Positions 50,201 through 61,309 of a stretch of 64,000 nt of DNA are shown here, piece by piece. Source of the stretch: Formicarius rufipectus (taxonomy: Eukaryota > Chordata > Aves > Passeriformes > Formicariidae); the NCBI GenBank assembly GCA_013399695.1, contig VXAU01001770.1:310001-374000 (forward strand). The letters are read 5' to 3'. Each line of letters begins with the position of its first letter. The stretch's first letter is position 1. The notes under the pieces are model-generated. The model made no database searches, was not told the DNA's origin, and saw only the letters and a list, made by a program, of their open reading frames with translations. A program made the position numbers and the translations under genes.

Positions 50201-53200
50201 TTCAAATGTACCTAAGTACAAACTATGCTTTAATTTATACAAATGTCTGAAGAATCAAAACCTCAAGTTAATAACAATTGAACAAGATCAGTATGACAGT
50301 AAGAGATGAAGAAATCAGTAATTAGTAAAGAAGGAATGAACAGCAGATGAATTAAGAGTTCTACTGGGCAAGAGGTGTCTATCCATATACCACCAAGGCC
50401 AGAAAAATAACCTCAAAGGTTCTGATGAGTTGAAAGGAAGAGAGTCTTACCAAAATGAGACTAGGCTGCTGGAACAAAACCCAACACAACAACATGAAAA
50501 TAAATCCTCAATGTAAGTTACAGCTAGAGCATGAAAGAAGCTCCGATTATCTAGAGATCAGAATTACTGCAAGTCACTAAGCTCTGTATACAAAAGCCAT
50601 ACATTCTGCCATCACAAATCCATCAGCCCTGCATTCTCCTGATTTCCATAAACTGAAAAATTAAAGCAAGTTCAGAGAGAACAATTAAGGAAGATAATCA
50701 GTGAGAATCAGAACTAGAACAAACAAGAGCAGCTAAATGAAACAATCCTTTACTGAATGAGAAACTGCCCCAAAATTTCTGCAACCTTTCCTTATGTAAT
50801 TTTTATCCAGTACTGGTTTACTAATCAAATAATAGTTAAGGAGGGATCTTTTTACTGATGAACTGGTCTATATTTGTGACACACTGTAAAAACTCATACT
50901 CAGATTACTGATCCTCCACTTTATTCCTCACTCCCACCAGCAAGCCTCAAGGGGAAAACCTAATACTTTAATGGTGAAATAAGCTGAGCAGCCTTACAGC
51001 TGCAGAATACATTGTCCAGCCTTGACTGATGGCAGAGCTATGAGCACAAGAACTCTGACATACACTTGTCTGCCAGAGGACAAGGATACAATGGATATGA
51101 GAATCTACGCTATAAGCTACATTCCTAAACATGACAGTTGACCTCAATTAAGAAGGATAAGTGGGAGTTTAAAAAAAACCCTACAACCCAGAAAGAAGTC
51201 TGTAAGCGGAAACAATACCAAAAGCAGTGCCCAGATAAAACAGCAGTGAAAACATACGCAAAGAAACGTAAAACAAATCGACACAGCCAAATTATCCTAA
51301 AGTTTTCATACATTCAGCTGTGAAAAGCAAACCACATAATTAAAACTGGATGGAATGAGTATACTTAACTATTCCACATACTGTGTAATCAATGACCTTG
51401 GTAACACTAAATATTTATTAAATTTGAAATCACATGCTCTAAAAATAAAATGAAAAATCAGATGTTGGATCTGTTTGAGACAAAAATACCCACTTCAAAA
51501 TCTGCTGTATAATAATACAGCTGTTCTACTGTTATCAAAAAAGTGCGTATCTGCACATGTATTGAACATGACATGTCTCATTTGTTTTGTAATTTTGTAC
51601 TCCTTTAAAAAAATTTAACTCACATTTAATTACCATGTTCAATATATTTATTATTTATCATCATCCTCTGTCAAAACACAGCAATTTTTGTTTAATACCT
51701 TTTGCACAGCTGAATGTCATATATGCAGGCAAGTCCAGGGTTTCTAAGACTTTGAAAAAACCTCACCTGGGAAGAGGTGTCATAAGTTAAACTATCAACA
51801 CTTTAAGGAAAGCATATTGTCTTAGTTGTAAGGTGTACTGCACAATTGCAAAAAGATCACCTAAAATCTTAAGCACAAAATATTTTTAACCATCCTCTGC
51901 CTCTCTTCCATATATTTGCAGATAATCTCAGTATTTATCTAAGTTTAAATACATTTTTGTCTGACCTTTATGTCTGGTGAACAGGACAACTCTTTTGTCT
52001 TGTTCCCGGAAACTACCTCAATACTCTACTGTACAAGCATCATTACATCTGTAAAATTACTACACACCAATGGTTAAAAGCAACACATTAACTTAAATAT
52101 GAATAAATTCTAGAAGTGTATCCAAGTATTTTAAAAAATACTCTTTTTATATTTCACTTAAATGTTACTTTAACTTAGTTTTGATTTAGTTTCTTTGATA
52201 AACCTTTACAGTTCCTTTTAATTCTCTAATGTGGGGAAAAAAATTGAAAAGTCTTTTGAAGAGCATCGCATTAAGAAGCTTTTCAAATAAATAGTATTAC
52301 AATGTCACTTGTAATTAGGTGTAAAATTCACACTATCTTGACTGGAAAAAAGCCAGATGTGAGCACCAGTTATAAAGCACATCATTGGCACAAACTTTTC
52401 TGAATTTACCATCAACGTTCCTTCAGAATTTATAGGGGTTTTGGCACTAAATTTCAGAATTACTCCTAGAGTCACCCTTCGCAAAAACACTTTACGAAGG
52501 AACAGCATCTTAAACAACTAAAAAATTACTATTAGTTTTTAAATACTATACAATAAAATAAAATGTATTTAGCAGTAGAAGGGTGTAATACTGTCACCTT
52601 CTCTCTCACATTTTCTTATGTATGTTGATAACCACTACCCCAGTTAATTACAGGAGATGCAAAAGATACGAGTTATGATCATATATTCGAAGTTTTAGCT
52701 ACTACAGAACTCAGTTTGAATGAAGACAGCAATTCTCATTTTGTACAAGACTTTTAAATAAACTGAAAAATTACCTACAACAATCAGTGTTCTAATGTTC
52801 CACACCAAAATACAATGTGTGATCTGTCCCTTTGGTAGATTGCTGCTGCACAGCCAAACTACTCTCAGAACTATTCCCACAGCTACTGACAATGCTGAAG
52901 ATTCTAAACAGAGACAAAGTATACATGTTGAAATGCTGCAGATACATCTGCAGATACAACAAATAAAAATACTAGATTGGTGTGTACGTTTCTATTATGA
53001 GTGATATAATTCTAAAAATTAACAGTGCAATTTTACACAGACTCTAATTAAATCAAAAGCCACAAAATATTTGCAAAAATAAATGGCTAATTTCAAATGA
53101 ACTTTTGTGAGAACAGAAAAAGAAATAACAAATGGTGCAGTGAAAAAAAATGTTTACAAAGTCAACGAACTTCAATTGGTGGTATAGCCTTTCTAATGCA

Positions 53201-56200
53201 GTTATACCTATAAATGTAGGTCTCTAACCCTGTAATGTATCAAAATAACTTCAAACCTGTCCTATACTAAAGTAGTGGATTAAAGACAGTTAAACATAGA
53301 GAAATTCTACAAAATCTGAGAGGAAGAAAAATATCCTTCATTTATAAGGGATGAAACATGCAGAGAAAAAAACTACACTATCAATTTGGAGTCAAGAAAA
53401 TTAATTAGGCAGTTTTGACACCTTTCTGGATTCTGAAGTGAGTACAAGTGATACAAACACTGTCGAGTTGACAGACCTGAAACCTATTGGAAAATAGCCC
53501 AAACAGCGTAATTAAAAAGAAGGAGATAACGCACTTTAAAGATTCTGCTCTTTTAATACTTCTGAAACTAACAGTTCACACAAACTGTGACAGCAACACT
53601 CTACACATTATTGAAGCCTCTGGGCCTATCGGGTAAGAAATCTCGACTTTGCAAAAGGAGGCACATTCCAGGTGTTAGTAATTCAAAGAAAAGGTTCTAG
53701 AATCACTATGTGTCTATGAAGGAACTGGACTGCCAGGTCTGGTCTTGCTGTCCTATAACCGAGAACTGAAATTCGACCCCTATAGTGCGATTAAACTAAA
53801 CCTGTACCTGAGAAGTGAAGCAAGGGAGGGCACTGGCCACGGCTACAGCCTACAACACATGGATGTAAACACAGGTAGCACCCACAAAGGGAAATCAGCT
53901 GTACCAGGCCAGTTTAAGTCAACTAGTTCTATCTCAGACATTTTAATTCTCAGAAAACAGTGCTAGAATTGTGTCTTCATCCTTTCAAAAATATTTAACA
54001 AAAAGACTAGATAAAAAGGTTTCCTTCGAACTAACAAGATCAAACAAAGTTAATGGTGCAGGAATTGCCATTTTCAGTATTGTCATTTTTATAAATGAAT
54101 CTATCAAAGGTTTCATCTTGTCACAAATATGTAAGAAAACCAAACAGCAGGCCCTCTTCCCAAAATCTCTGAATGTTCAACTGCTCACTGGTTGATGAGG
54201 AAAAAGTTAAAAGGAAGCATGATCACATAAAATCGTAAAATATTTAAGAAGCATGTAAAAAGACTCAGAAGCAGAGTTTCATTCCCCACCTTAACGGGGA
54301 TTCACCCACTCTCTCCCCAAACACTAAACTGAAACAAACAGTAAAACTTACAGCTGTCTGATAGAGAAGATAAATTCTAGCTCAAGCGCCTATTTACGAT
54401 CTGCAGAAAGGAAAGCAGACTAATAAGGATCACATCAGTGAAAAGAGTTAGAACCCAGAGGGATACAACAGAAATATCCTGTTGAATAAGGAGTAAGTTG
54501 GCTGACTCTTGGCAATTCAAGCCTTTTCATCCCCTTCCGTAACTAAAGCAATGGCTCTAACAAATCAATACTTGCAATTAAGAAATTGATAAACTAAAAA
54601 GTACTAATTTAAGTTTGGATATTAAATTTAAATATATCCTAGAAGTAACTTCAGGTACATAAATGCATAGTCAGTTACTACCCAAAATCTTCTGCTCGCT
54701 GCAGCACATTTGAATGGGAAGAGGAAAACTCACACCTTAAACTTGCATGGCAAAGTATGTCTCATCAGGTACATGGCAACATCAGGGAAATGCTGAAATA
54801 CTTAACCTCATAACTAAAACTCTTTAACTTAAAACACTAAGCTGGCTTTCAGAATTAAAATTCCCTTGCACTTGTCAGAGCTTTTATGGATAAGACTGCT
54901 GGGTCCTTAACTCCAGGATGAATGCTTACAGATAATGCTTATAGTTTAGCAACAGAGAGAATACATAAAAGCCCATACCTTTTGTTCCACATTGGTTAAC
55001 ATGGGAGAAATACCAGACGAGGAGGAGTTTGGCAGACCCAGTGCATCGCAAATACCTTGCACTTCCTGAATAATTTCACTGTGCTTTTCCAAATGAGAGC
55101 CTTTGATTTTCTTGCTGTGCAGAATCTTTAAAGCCTGAAGCTCTGTGCTTAGAAATACTAAAGGGAAAAGTGTCATAATGGCAGATTTAGACACACTTAA
55201 GTATTTCTGCATCCATATTCACATAAACAGCGGCAACATATACATGTATAAGGAAGACTCTCTCTGTTGTCTCCTGGACAGGTTGGCATCAGTATCCCAT
55301 TCTTTACCTGAACTCCCTCTTGCCAATTTCCCACCTTCAGTCTACCCATCATATTTAACTGCTCAACTCACTTCCACTTAGCAGACCCCGAGTTCCTTGG
55401 CTAGTTTCAGATTAACACATTGGTTCCTGCTGCCACTCCTGTATCCAAGTTCATCTTAGACTTTGCTTCTCTCAATCCTGCTTTTAGCACCTTCAAATCA
55501 TGCAGCACTTCTGTTCAAGCCGCCCAGAAACCTCTCAGAAACAAAGGAAGCAAGGCCTCAGTTTAGGTGAGCTGCAACTGGATCAAGAGAAGGATCAGAC
55601 TGAACCAGACCTTAAAAAGAAATTTTAGTTGCTGCTAAAAGTTTTCTAATACTTTTGTTTTCCACTTCTGCACAAGTGAGCTGATGCATGCTTGGCTAGG
55701 TTGTAACAGTTGTACACATGAACTTGAAAACACGTAAAGAACTCTTCAATGTAAACTGTACAGTAATGACAAAGCATGCATGTAAAATACAGTATTATAA
55801 ATGGCAAAAATTGTAAATACTTACACAGGAGTTTAAGACAATCTTCTTTCTCTTTTAATCTGTCCTTGATGTCTCCAGATATAAGTGATGAATACGGACA
55901 AGCCATTTCTCTCAGAAAGCCACTGATCTCAAGCTGGAAGCTCTCGATATCTTTCACACCTATGAGAATAAATGCAAAGCTTATGTCTTTTTACAGAAAC
56001 ACCAAACTGCAATCTAATTTTCCTAACATATGCACTTATATTTCAGATTTCAACAACTCAAAGATTAACCACCTACCACTCCAGTAACATTTTCTTAAAA
56101 ACAACCTACATCCAAGCAGACAAGGTTTTTGATAGTATATTGCACTCGTGCTTTGAATGAGGTGAATTTGTGTCTCTGACGACATGAATGCAAATGAACA

Positions 56201-57695
56201 TCACAAGGAAGTGAAAAGTTTATGCCATGAAACAGTATGTAGATATAATTAATTTTCTGACAATTAAGTTACAGGAATCAAGAGCCCATTATTTTCAGTG
56301 ATTGTTTTTAGTTTTACTACTTCTTTGGTGAGAACACAAGTAGTATGAAATCTTATCCAAATTCCAGGAAACAATCAGGTAGCACTACTGAGCACCTCAT
56401 GTAACTACATACTGCAAAACGGAGCACTGCACTGGACCAACAAAATGAAAATATGAGGCACAGCAATTTAAACTATAAAAATATGATTACATGTGTAAAT
56501 GTACTTTTTATACTTATGAAGATCTACACCCACCCAAAATAACCTTCTTTTTGAAACAATCTTCAAAAGACCATAATATCAGAGCTACATACACAGAAAC
56601 ACTAGCTTCAGTTTGGCTATCTTTCAACTGTCTTGTAAACTTCAACACTATAATTTCATTATTAGGTGAACAATATGGGTCTAAATCCACTGAATAAATA
56701 CTAAACTGTTTTACTAAGTTTACATTCATATACCATCAGTTGAAGTGATGCTTTCTTCCATATTACAAAGTGATTTTATCTGGGAACCTAACCAAACACA
56801 AAGCTCAAAAAATTCCGGTGAAGACAATCCATTTTCTGCTGCTTTGTTCAGGGCTTCCTCTTCCAACAAGGCACCCGTGTACCTGCACAGACAGATAAAC
56901 ATTAGTAAAAAAAAGGAAGATTAACGGAAAATATACACATTTTAAAATTATTTTACTATAAACTGATTAGTAACTACACTTAAAAGAATTAATTATTTTA
57001 AGCTACTTTGGCCAAAGGATAAGTCAGACTTTTTAAAAATACCAAAAATTACTGGTCATTTATAAACAAAATAGTTTGTCAGAAAACAGGAGGCAGGCAA
57101 TTCACACGTGTATATGAAAACAGACTTTCAACTCTCAATATACACTTAACAGAGGAGTAATAATCCAAGTATTTAGTCAAATTTCTTCCTGACATTAGCA
57201 ATTCCCTGCCCTAGAGTACTGCCAGTAACCGAAAATCAAACTCAATTTCACACTGTTTCTGCTCCGCAGCATCCGAAGCACATCGCGGGATACAGGTATG
57301 CACCAAGGACTGCGACGCTGCCCATCCCAACGCGCCAGACCGGCCCCCCCGGGGCTGACCCGCCGTCCTGCGCCCACGGCCGCGCCCCTGCCCTGCCCGC
57401 TCACCACAAGGCCAGCGCCTGCCCTGCCCTGCCCTGCCCGCTCACAGCGGGGCGACCCCCCGCACACGCCGTGGCCAAGCTCCGGGTGAGGCCGGGCCCC
57501 GCGTTGTGGCGGGTGCCGGGGGGCCCGGCCCTCCACCGAACCCCCGCTCCCCTTCGCTCGCCCCCGGCGCCGGCCGCGTTGCCCCCGGGCCCCGCCCCGC
57601 TCGGGGGAACCGCGGGCGGTGCACAGTTACCCCAGGGCCTCCAGTGCGTCCAAGATGTCGCTCTCCATCGCCGGGCCCGGCGGCAGCTCCCTCAT
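43791..57695 (-). CDS. FAM98B: FAM98B, tRNA-ligase complex subunit (spliced, complete, 8 exons)
   Basis: Subunit of the human tRNA-ligase complex (RTCB, DDX1, CGI-99/RTRAF, FAM98B, ashwin), which joins tRNA exons after intron removal and religates XBP1 mRNA; its RGG tail suggests RNA binding and arginine methylation. Minus-strand exons in order: 57695-57631, 56882-56734, 55959-55825, 55157-54979, 48515-48435, 48062-47946, 45866-45699, 44237-43791. All phases agree and give 446 residues; the human long form is about 433. Strong matches: DIESFQLEISGFLREMACPY, YECRRRMLMKRLDVTVQSFG and IEPPPPEMPPWQKRQEGG. FAM98B rather than FAM98A is chosen from the sequence and from the RASGRP1 neighbour. ATG 57693-57695 gives MRELPPGPAMESDILDALEA, matching the human start; Met10 is a possible second start. 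Odd: a 9-copy 18-bp coding repeat and a solo LTR in the last intron. Confidence 0.95.
43876..44037 (-). repeat. FAM98B: Coding minisatellite, nine 18-bp units (FQGGGG)n
   Basis: Nine head-to-tail 18-bp units starting at 43876, 43894, 43912, 43930, 43948, 43966, 43984, 44002 and 44020. Read on the minus strand each encodes Phe-Gln-Gly4. The unit at 43984 has one change giving Val for Phe. Two units (43894 and 43912 area) share ccacctt in place of ccaccct, so units are nearly identical and recently expanded. Confidence 0.95.
44238..45698 (-). other. FAM98B: FAM98B intron 7, 1.5 kb
   Basis: Contains the solo LTR at 44570-45087 with its target duplications; the rest is AT-rich. It splices normally by inspection (minus-strand donor GTATAC, acceptor ACATAG). 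Confidence 0.85.
44570..45087 (+). mobile_element. Solo LTR of an avian endogenous retrovirus, antisense to FAM98B
   Basis: 518 bp, beginning TGTGAGAAA and ending TTTCTAACA (imperfect terminal inverted repeats, TG...CA). It is flanked by the exact 5-bp duplication CACAT at 44565-44569 and 45088-45092. TATAAA at 44929-44934 and AATAAA at 45019-45024 set its sense as plus. The U3-like part is GC-rich, unlike the surrounding intron. No internal retroviral genes, so this is a recombined solo copy. A 5-bp duplication fits ERVL-type (class III) elements; family not named. Confidence 0.92.
45699..45866 (-). CDS. FAM98B: FAM98B exon 7
   Basis: Encodes residues 243-298, whole codons: VKTDEIARIYQPKRYALSPK, then LAHLLAAREDLSKIMRTSSG. 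Minus-strand acceptor ATTTAG, donor GTATAC. End of the conserved FAM98 domain. Confidence 0.96.
45867..47945 (-). other. FAM98B: FAM98B intron 6, 2.1 kb
   Basis: AT-rich with many A runs on the plus strand. Contains a perfect 10-bp hairpin at 47421-47445 (arms TTTAGTGATC/GATCACTAAA, loop TGAAG). No other element recognised. Confidence 0.7.
47946..48062 (-). CDS. FAM98B: FAM98B exon 6
   Basis: Encodes residues 204-242: NRLEKINDALRSEYECRRRM and RLDVTVQSFGWSDRAK, one of the best conserved blocks of the FAM98 family. Acceptor CTGCAG, donor GTAAAT on the minus strand. Confidence 0.97.
48063..48434 (-). other. FAM98B: FAM98B intron 5, 0.37 kb
   Basis: Short AT-rich intron; nothing recognised. Confidence 0.75.
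48435..48515 (-). CDS. FAM98B: FAM98B exon 5
   Basis: Encodes residues 177-203, 27 whole codons: IKDILSKVQNKHVGKSLLT and PLNSDQV, matching the human KDILSKVQKNHVGKPLL block. Acceptor TTTCAG, donor GTAAAG. Too short to stand out as an open frame. Confidence 0.94.
48516..54978 (-). other. FAM98B: FAM98B intron 4, 6.5 kb
   Basis: Largest FAM98B intron. AT-rich, with A-rich runs and no recognised mobile element, exon or RNA gene. Open frames at 53745-53966 and 53971-54195 (+) show no homology. Confidence 0.7.
54979..55157 (-). CDS. FAM98B: FAM98B exon 4
   Basis: Encodes residues 118-176: FLSTELQALKILHSKK, then a variable linker, then ALGLPNSSSSGISPMLTNVE. The first two bases complete Leu117 with the T of exon 3. 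Acceptor CTTTAG, donor GTATGG. Confidence 0.95.
55158..55824 (-). other. FAM98B: FAM98B intron 3, 0.67 kb
   Basis: No element recognised. Confidence 0.75.
55825..55959 (-). CDS. FAM98B: FAM98B exon 3
   Basis: Encodes residues 73-116 and one base of Leu117: DIESFQLEISGFLREMACPY and LISGDIKDRLKEKEDCLKLL. Donor GTAAGT at 55824 downwards is preferred over a GTGTAA two bases earlier because only it keeps the LLLFLSTEL frame. Confidence 0.97.
55960..56733 (-). other. FAM98B: FAM98B intron 2, 0.77 kb
   Basis: AT-rich; nothing recognised. Confidence 0.75.
56734..56882 (-). CDS. FAM98B: FAM98B exon 2
   Basis: Encodes residues 23-71: ALLEEEALNKAAENGLSSPE, then CVWLGSQIKSLCNMEESITS. Acceptor TGCAG, donor GTATAT on the minus strand. 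Confidence 0.96.
56883..57630 (-). other. FAM98B: FAM98B intron 1, 0.75 kb
   Basis: The promoter-proximal third (57255-57630) is part of the CpG island and contains the CCCTG repeat; the rest is AT-rich. Confidence 0.8.
57387..57443 (+). repeat. CCCTG pentamer repeat with duplicated flank
   Basis: Two blocks of tandem CCCTG units, each followed by CCCGCTCAC (at 57397-57405 and 57436-57444 approximately), lie inside the CpG island in FAM98B intron 1. It looks like a local duplication with pentamer expansion. Confidence 0.75.
57631..57695 (-). CDS. FAM98B: FAM98B exon 1 (start codon)
   Basis: ATG at 57693-57695 encodes MRELPPGPAMESDILDALEAL and two bases of Gly22; donor GTAACT. It parallels the human start (MR..., then a second Met before E/D-DVLDTLEALG). 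A longer minus-strand open frame through this GC-rich DNA is in another frame and is not the protein. Confidence 0.92.
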
Positions 57696-58219
57696 GCCGG
57701 CGCCGCGCGGTGCCCGCCTCAAACCGGCCCTCCGCAACCCGCGCCCGCTGCCGCGTTCCGCTGCGCCGCCGCAGCCCCGGCACCGCCCCCACCGCGGGGC
57801 CGCCCTTGCTCGCAGAGCTTCTACAGCGGGCCCTGAGGGGCCTTCCTTGCGGGCCTCACCTGCTGCACCTTCTCTGCCTTCCTCCTTGCAGTGGGCAGCG
57901 CCCGGGCTCCCTCAGCTTGTCCCCGGCGGGCTCGTCTTCCGGCCCAGACCGCAGCGCGCTGCTCGCCACCTGCCCCGCTCACCCCAGCCCCCGCAAACAG
58001 GGCTAGGAGGGACCACAGCCACCCCTCGGCCCATGCCACCCTTGGGGCCTGCCCCAGGCCGCCTCTGTGAGGTGGTTCAGACAAGCAGGGTGTTAGGCCT
58101 GGACCTCTGCGGTATTTCTGGGATTTCAAATTGTGACATTCTGCCTGAGACGGTACCTTGTCTCCGCGGCACCTCTATCCCCGACTTTGACTTTCCACTG
58201 TGGGGTGCCGTGGCCCTGC

Positions 58220-58750
58220 TGTGCTGGTTTCAGCCGGGGTAGAGTTCATTTTCTTCCCAGTGCTGGTATGGGGCTGTTTACTGGATTTGTGCCGAACACA
58301 GGGTTGATTAGAGATGTTTTTGTTATTGCTGGGCAGTGCTTACACAGAGCCAAGGCCTTTTCTGCTTCTGGTACTTCTCCACCTGTGAGGGGGCTGGGGG
58401 TTCAAGCTGGGAGAGGGACAGGTGACCAAAGGGATATTCCATATAAAGCTGGGGGGAAAAGGAGGAGGGGGAGATGTTTGGAGTGATGGCATTTTGCTGC
58501 CCTGGGGATGGCTGAACACCCGCCTGCCTGCCTGATTTCTGCTTTACATATTAAAATGTCTTTATCTCAGCCCATGGTTGAATCAAAATTCTTCTAGCTT
58601 TTACTTCTTTATGAGATTTTACTACTTTACTTCTTAACCCACAGGTATTCTCAGTTTTACTCTTAGGATTCTCTTCCCCAGGCCCACTAGTGGGAGAGTA
58701 AGTGAAAGGCTGTGTGTTGCACAATTGCCAGGTGGGGTTAAACCATGACA
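58220..58750 (+). mobile_element. Solo LTR, avian ERVL-type, upstream of FAM98B
   Basis: Begins (T)GTGCTGGTTTCAGCCGGGG and ends GGTTAAACCATGACA, with inverted ends GGTTT/AAACC. CTGCT occurs at 58216-58220 and 58751-58755 as a 5-bp target duplication; one T appears lost at, or shared with, the left junction. TATAAA is at 58442-58447 and ATTAAA at 58550-58555. Landmarks (aaagggatattcc, gctgaacacc, ctttatctcagcccat) belong to an LTR family I recall as very common in Neoaves. Relative to that recalled pattern there is an insertion of about 70 bases after 58575. No internal genes. Confidence 0.9.
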
Positions 58751-58780
58751 CTGCTTTTGGTTTTTCTACCAGTGTTTTCT

Positions 58781-59201
58781 TGTAGGATAATTGGAAGAAC
58801 AAAAGCATATTGTAAGCATGAGCAATCCAGATATTCTGAGCTTGCGAAACAATGCAGCTGTGTAGTAAAACTTTGAATGTTAGTTATAAAAAGATACAAG
58901 AGTGAAAACTGTGGATGGGAAATATGTCTGAACTTGCAAAAATAAATGAACAAATAGATACCTATGTGACAAAGGAACCGTGCAGGAGGAGGACCAGCAG
59001 TTCGCGTGAACAAGTAACTTTAGCCAATAATAGAATAAAGCAAAACACGTGGACAGTAGGTAGTAGCCAATAAACGCTTGATGTATGTGTGATACTGATG
59101 CTCTAAATGTATAAAACAACAAGCTTTGTAAGCAATAAATTGGCATTAGCCTGAAATCATATTGGTCCTTGTGCTGTGTCCGGTTTTCCAGTAATTCTGC
59201 A
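58781..59201 (+). mobile_element. Solo LTR, ERVK-type, adjacent to the previous LTR
   Basis: 421 bp, starting TGTAGGATAATTGG and ending CCAGTAATTCTGCA (imperfect terminal inverted repeats). It is flanked by the exact 6-bp duplication TTTTCT at 58775-58780 and 59202-59207, which fits ERVK-type integration. TATAAA at 59110-59115 and AATAAA at 59134-59139 give a very short R region, and a second AATAAA precedes them at about 59082. No retroviral coding sequence remains. Confidence 0.9.
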
Positions 59202-59955
59202 TTTTCTTATATGGACTTTCAGAAAAACCAGTGGCTGAATCTGTGATGAAGATCCATAAAGACATAGAATCACATGGAAGTAATTACAACACAGCTATTC
59301 CTAATGCATGAAATCTCCACAACTCTCAAAGCAACTATTTTGAATTATTTCTGTTTAACAGAAAACATGGCTTTTTTGAGTGCTAGACTTTAAAAAGTGG
59401 GAATTGGGACAGCCATGACATCATCCCACACCCACAGACAGAAATCTAACATTAAAAACATTGTTGATGGCAGTTAGTGGAAAGAAGAGCATCCGAAAGT
59501 CTGATATGCTTATGTTGACCATATGTGTACACCAGTGCCATAATTTGGCAGTCTCTTTCACAGCTCTCCACTGTCTTGTACCATATGACTGAGCTTTAAA
59601 AGGACTTTTGTTTCAAATGGGTTAACATGATAATTTCTCTAAATGAAGGAGCATGCATCTGAGAGCAGACATTTGAACATAAACTCTTGCACCTTCTCAA
59701 ACATGAATATTAACATAGAATGAGAAAACAAGATACGTAGAAATAGACAGAAATAGCCAGTTCTCTTTGAGTTTCTTTTTTAAATCTCTATGTTACCCAG
59801 AGTGAATCATCACTATACAGTTGTTCTGTAGTTTTCATATCACCCAACACTGAAGACTAAGAAAAAGAACTGGGAACAACTGGAAGTGAAACTAGCATAA
59901 CATAATCTATCAAAACTAGAAAGTAATTTGGTAATTTAGGAGATACTATGTGGTA

Positions 59956-59970
59956 CAAGTAGGTGGCAGT
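59956..59970 (+). promoter_or_regulatory. Candidate CTCF-binding motif
   Basis: CAAGTAGGTGGCAGT matches the CTCF core CCASYAGRKGGCRSY at 14 of 15 positions. About 2.3 kb upstream of the FAM98B start. Motif evidence only. Confidence 0.4.
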
Positions 59971-61297
59971 ATTCCCTGAGTCTCTCAATAAATTTTTCTA
60001 CATGCATAAAAGTATTTTGCAAATTTATGTTACAGGACAATACATACACTGTCTTTTGATAACATTGTATATATGTGATAGTCAAGCACACACATCAATC
60101 ACTGTTTTAATTGCATAAGATTTTTTTTGAAAAATCATGACTTTAGTAGAGATGTTATGCGTATGAGGAAAAACAAATCTGAATTTCATGACTAGTGTAT
60201 TGACACCCACAGTTGAAAGACATATTTGCTTCTGGTCATATACTTAGGTTCTCCTCACAGGGTTGCCATTCATTCAGTCCACAGCATTCTCCATGTCCAT
60301 TCCTGAGTTTCTCATCTGTGAGGGAGAAAAAGAATAAAGCTGGCTAAAAAACATTTTGTAAACAGTCTATGCCCATGGGATTAGACTTGGCTTTTACCTG
60401 TTCCCTTTGCAATGTAGAAACACAAACATAAAAATGTAAACAGAAGCAAGAACACTAAAGGATGAGGTCTCAGCATACAGCCATTACCTTCAGGCAGAAG
60501 GCACATGTGGCTTCAGCTAGGTCATTGCCCTAGAGCTTTTCGGCTTTTGTCAGGATTTCTTTTGCACTAGGCTGCTTGTCAACCATCTTCCTCTGCAGTC
60601 AGGTAAGTTTTTGTGCTAGCAGGAGGCAGCAGTAGAAGTGCATAGCCAAGGTTAGAAACTGAAGATAGCGCTGGGATGGGGACTGACTTGAATCAACTTG
60701 AACTGATACAAGATAGCAGCTGCAGCTGTCTGCACAGCAAGGTGAAGATGGGAATTTTGGGGACAGGTCTTTTGCCAATTCATATTAAATCTCTACAATT
60801 ACAAGTTGCCTGTAATCTTACTGAAAACCAGAGTACATAACTCAATTTTCTATTGAGGTAGGCAAACCTCAACCATTTACCAGACTACTTGTATGAGTAT
60901 GACAAGTCATAGATTGTACAAAACTCTATGAGGAGTGTTCCTGCTGCCAGGCTTGTAGTGGACACTGGGCATTCCCATACAGCCTAATGGCAAAAATACT
61001 ATTGGTGGAAGGGTCCTGCTTACTGCTGCAGCAGGGCCATCACCTCCTGGCCTGCACTGCCAACAGAGCAGGCTGTGGGTTCTACACGTTGGGTACAATC
61101 TGTCTGCTCCTAGTATGGAAAGTAAAGCTGTCCACAGACACGGTAGCTGCACATTTCAAAAGATTCGTTGGTTTGTTCTTCTCATATGCCACACGGGAAT
61201 AAAAAATGAAATCTCTTGAGTTCAAAGAAGGAACAGACAGACATTGCTTTAATACAGCAGAGGTACAAATAATTTGTAGTAGCAGACAATTAATTGA

Positions 61298-61309
61298 CCG
61301 CTAGAGGGG
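61298..61309 (+). promoter_or_regulatory. Weaker CTCF-like motif
   Basis: CCGCTAGAGGGG resembles the CTCF core, same orientation as the motif 1.3 kb to the left, but with a G in place of the usual C at the end of the GGC block. Confidence 0.25.

Larger units (their letters stand above)
57255..58085. promoter_or_regulatory. FAM98B: CpG island over FAM98B promoter, exon 1 and start of intron 1
   Basis: Sharp rise in GC and CpG from about 57255 to about 58085 in otherwise AT-rich DNA. It covers the start codon and several hundred bases upstream, as expected for a broadly expressed gene. No TATA box is seen near the start codon. The transcription start is not fixed. No gene is seen leaving the island to the right. 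Confidence 0.85.

Noticed and set aside
57442..58242. Overlapping long open frames on both strands near the FAM98B start, up to 207 codons
   Set aside because: Stop codons are rare in CpG-island DNA, so long Pro/Ala/Arg/Gly frames arise by chance. None is the FAM98B frame.
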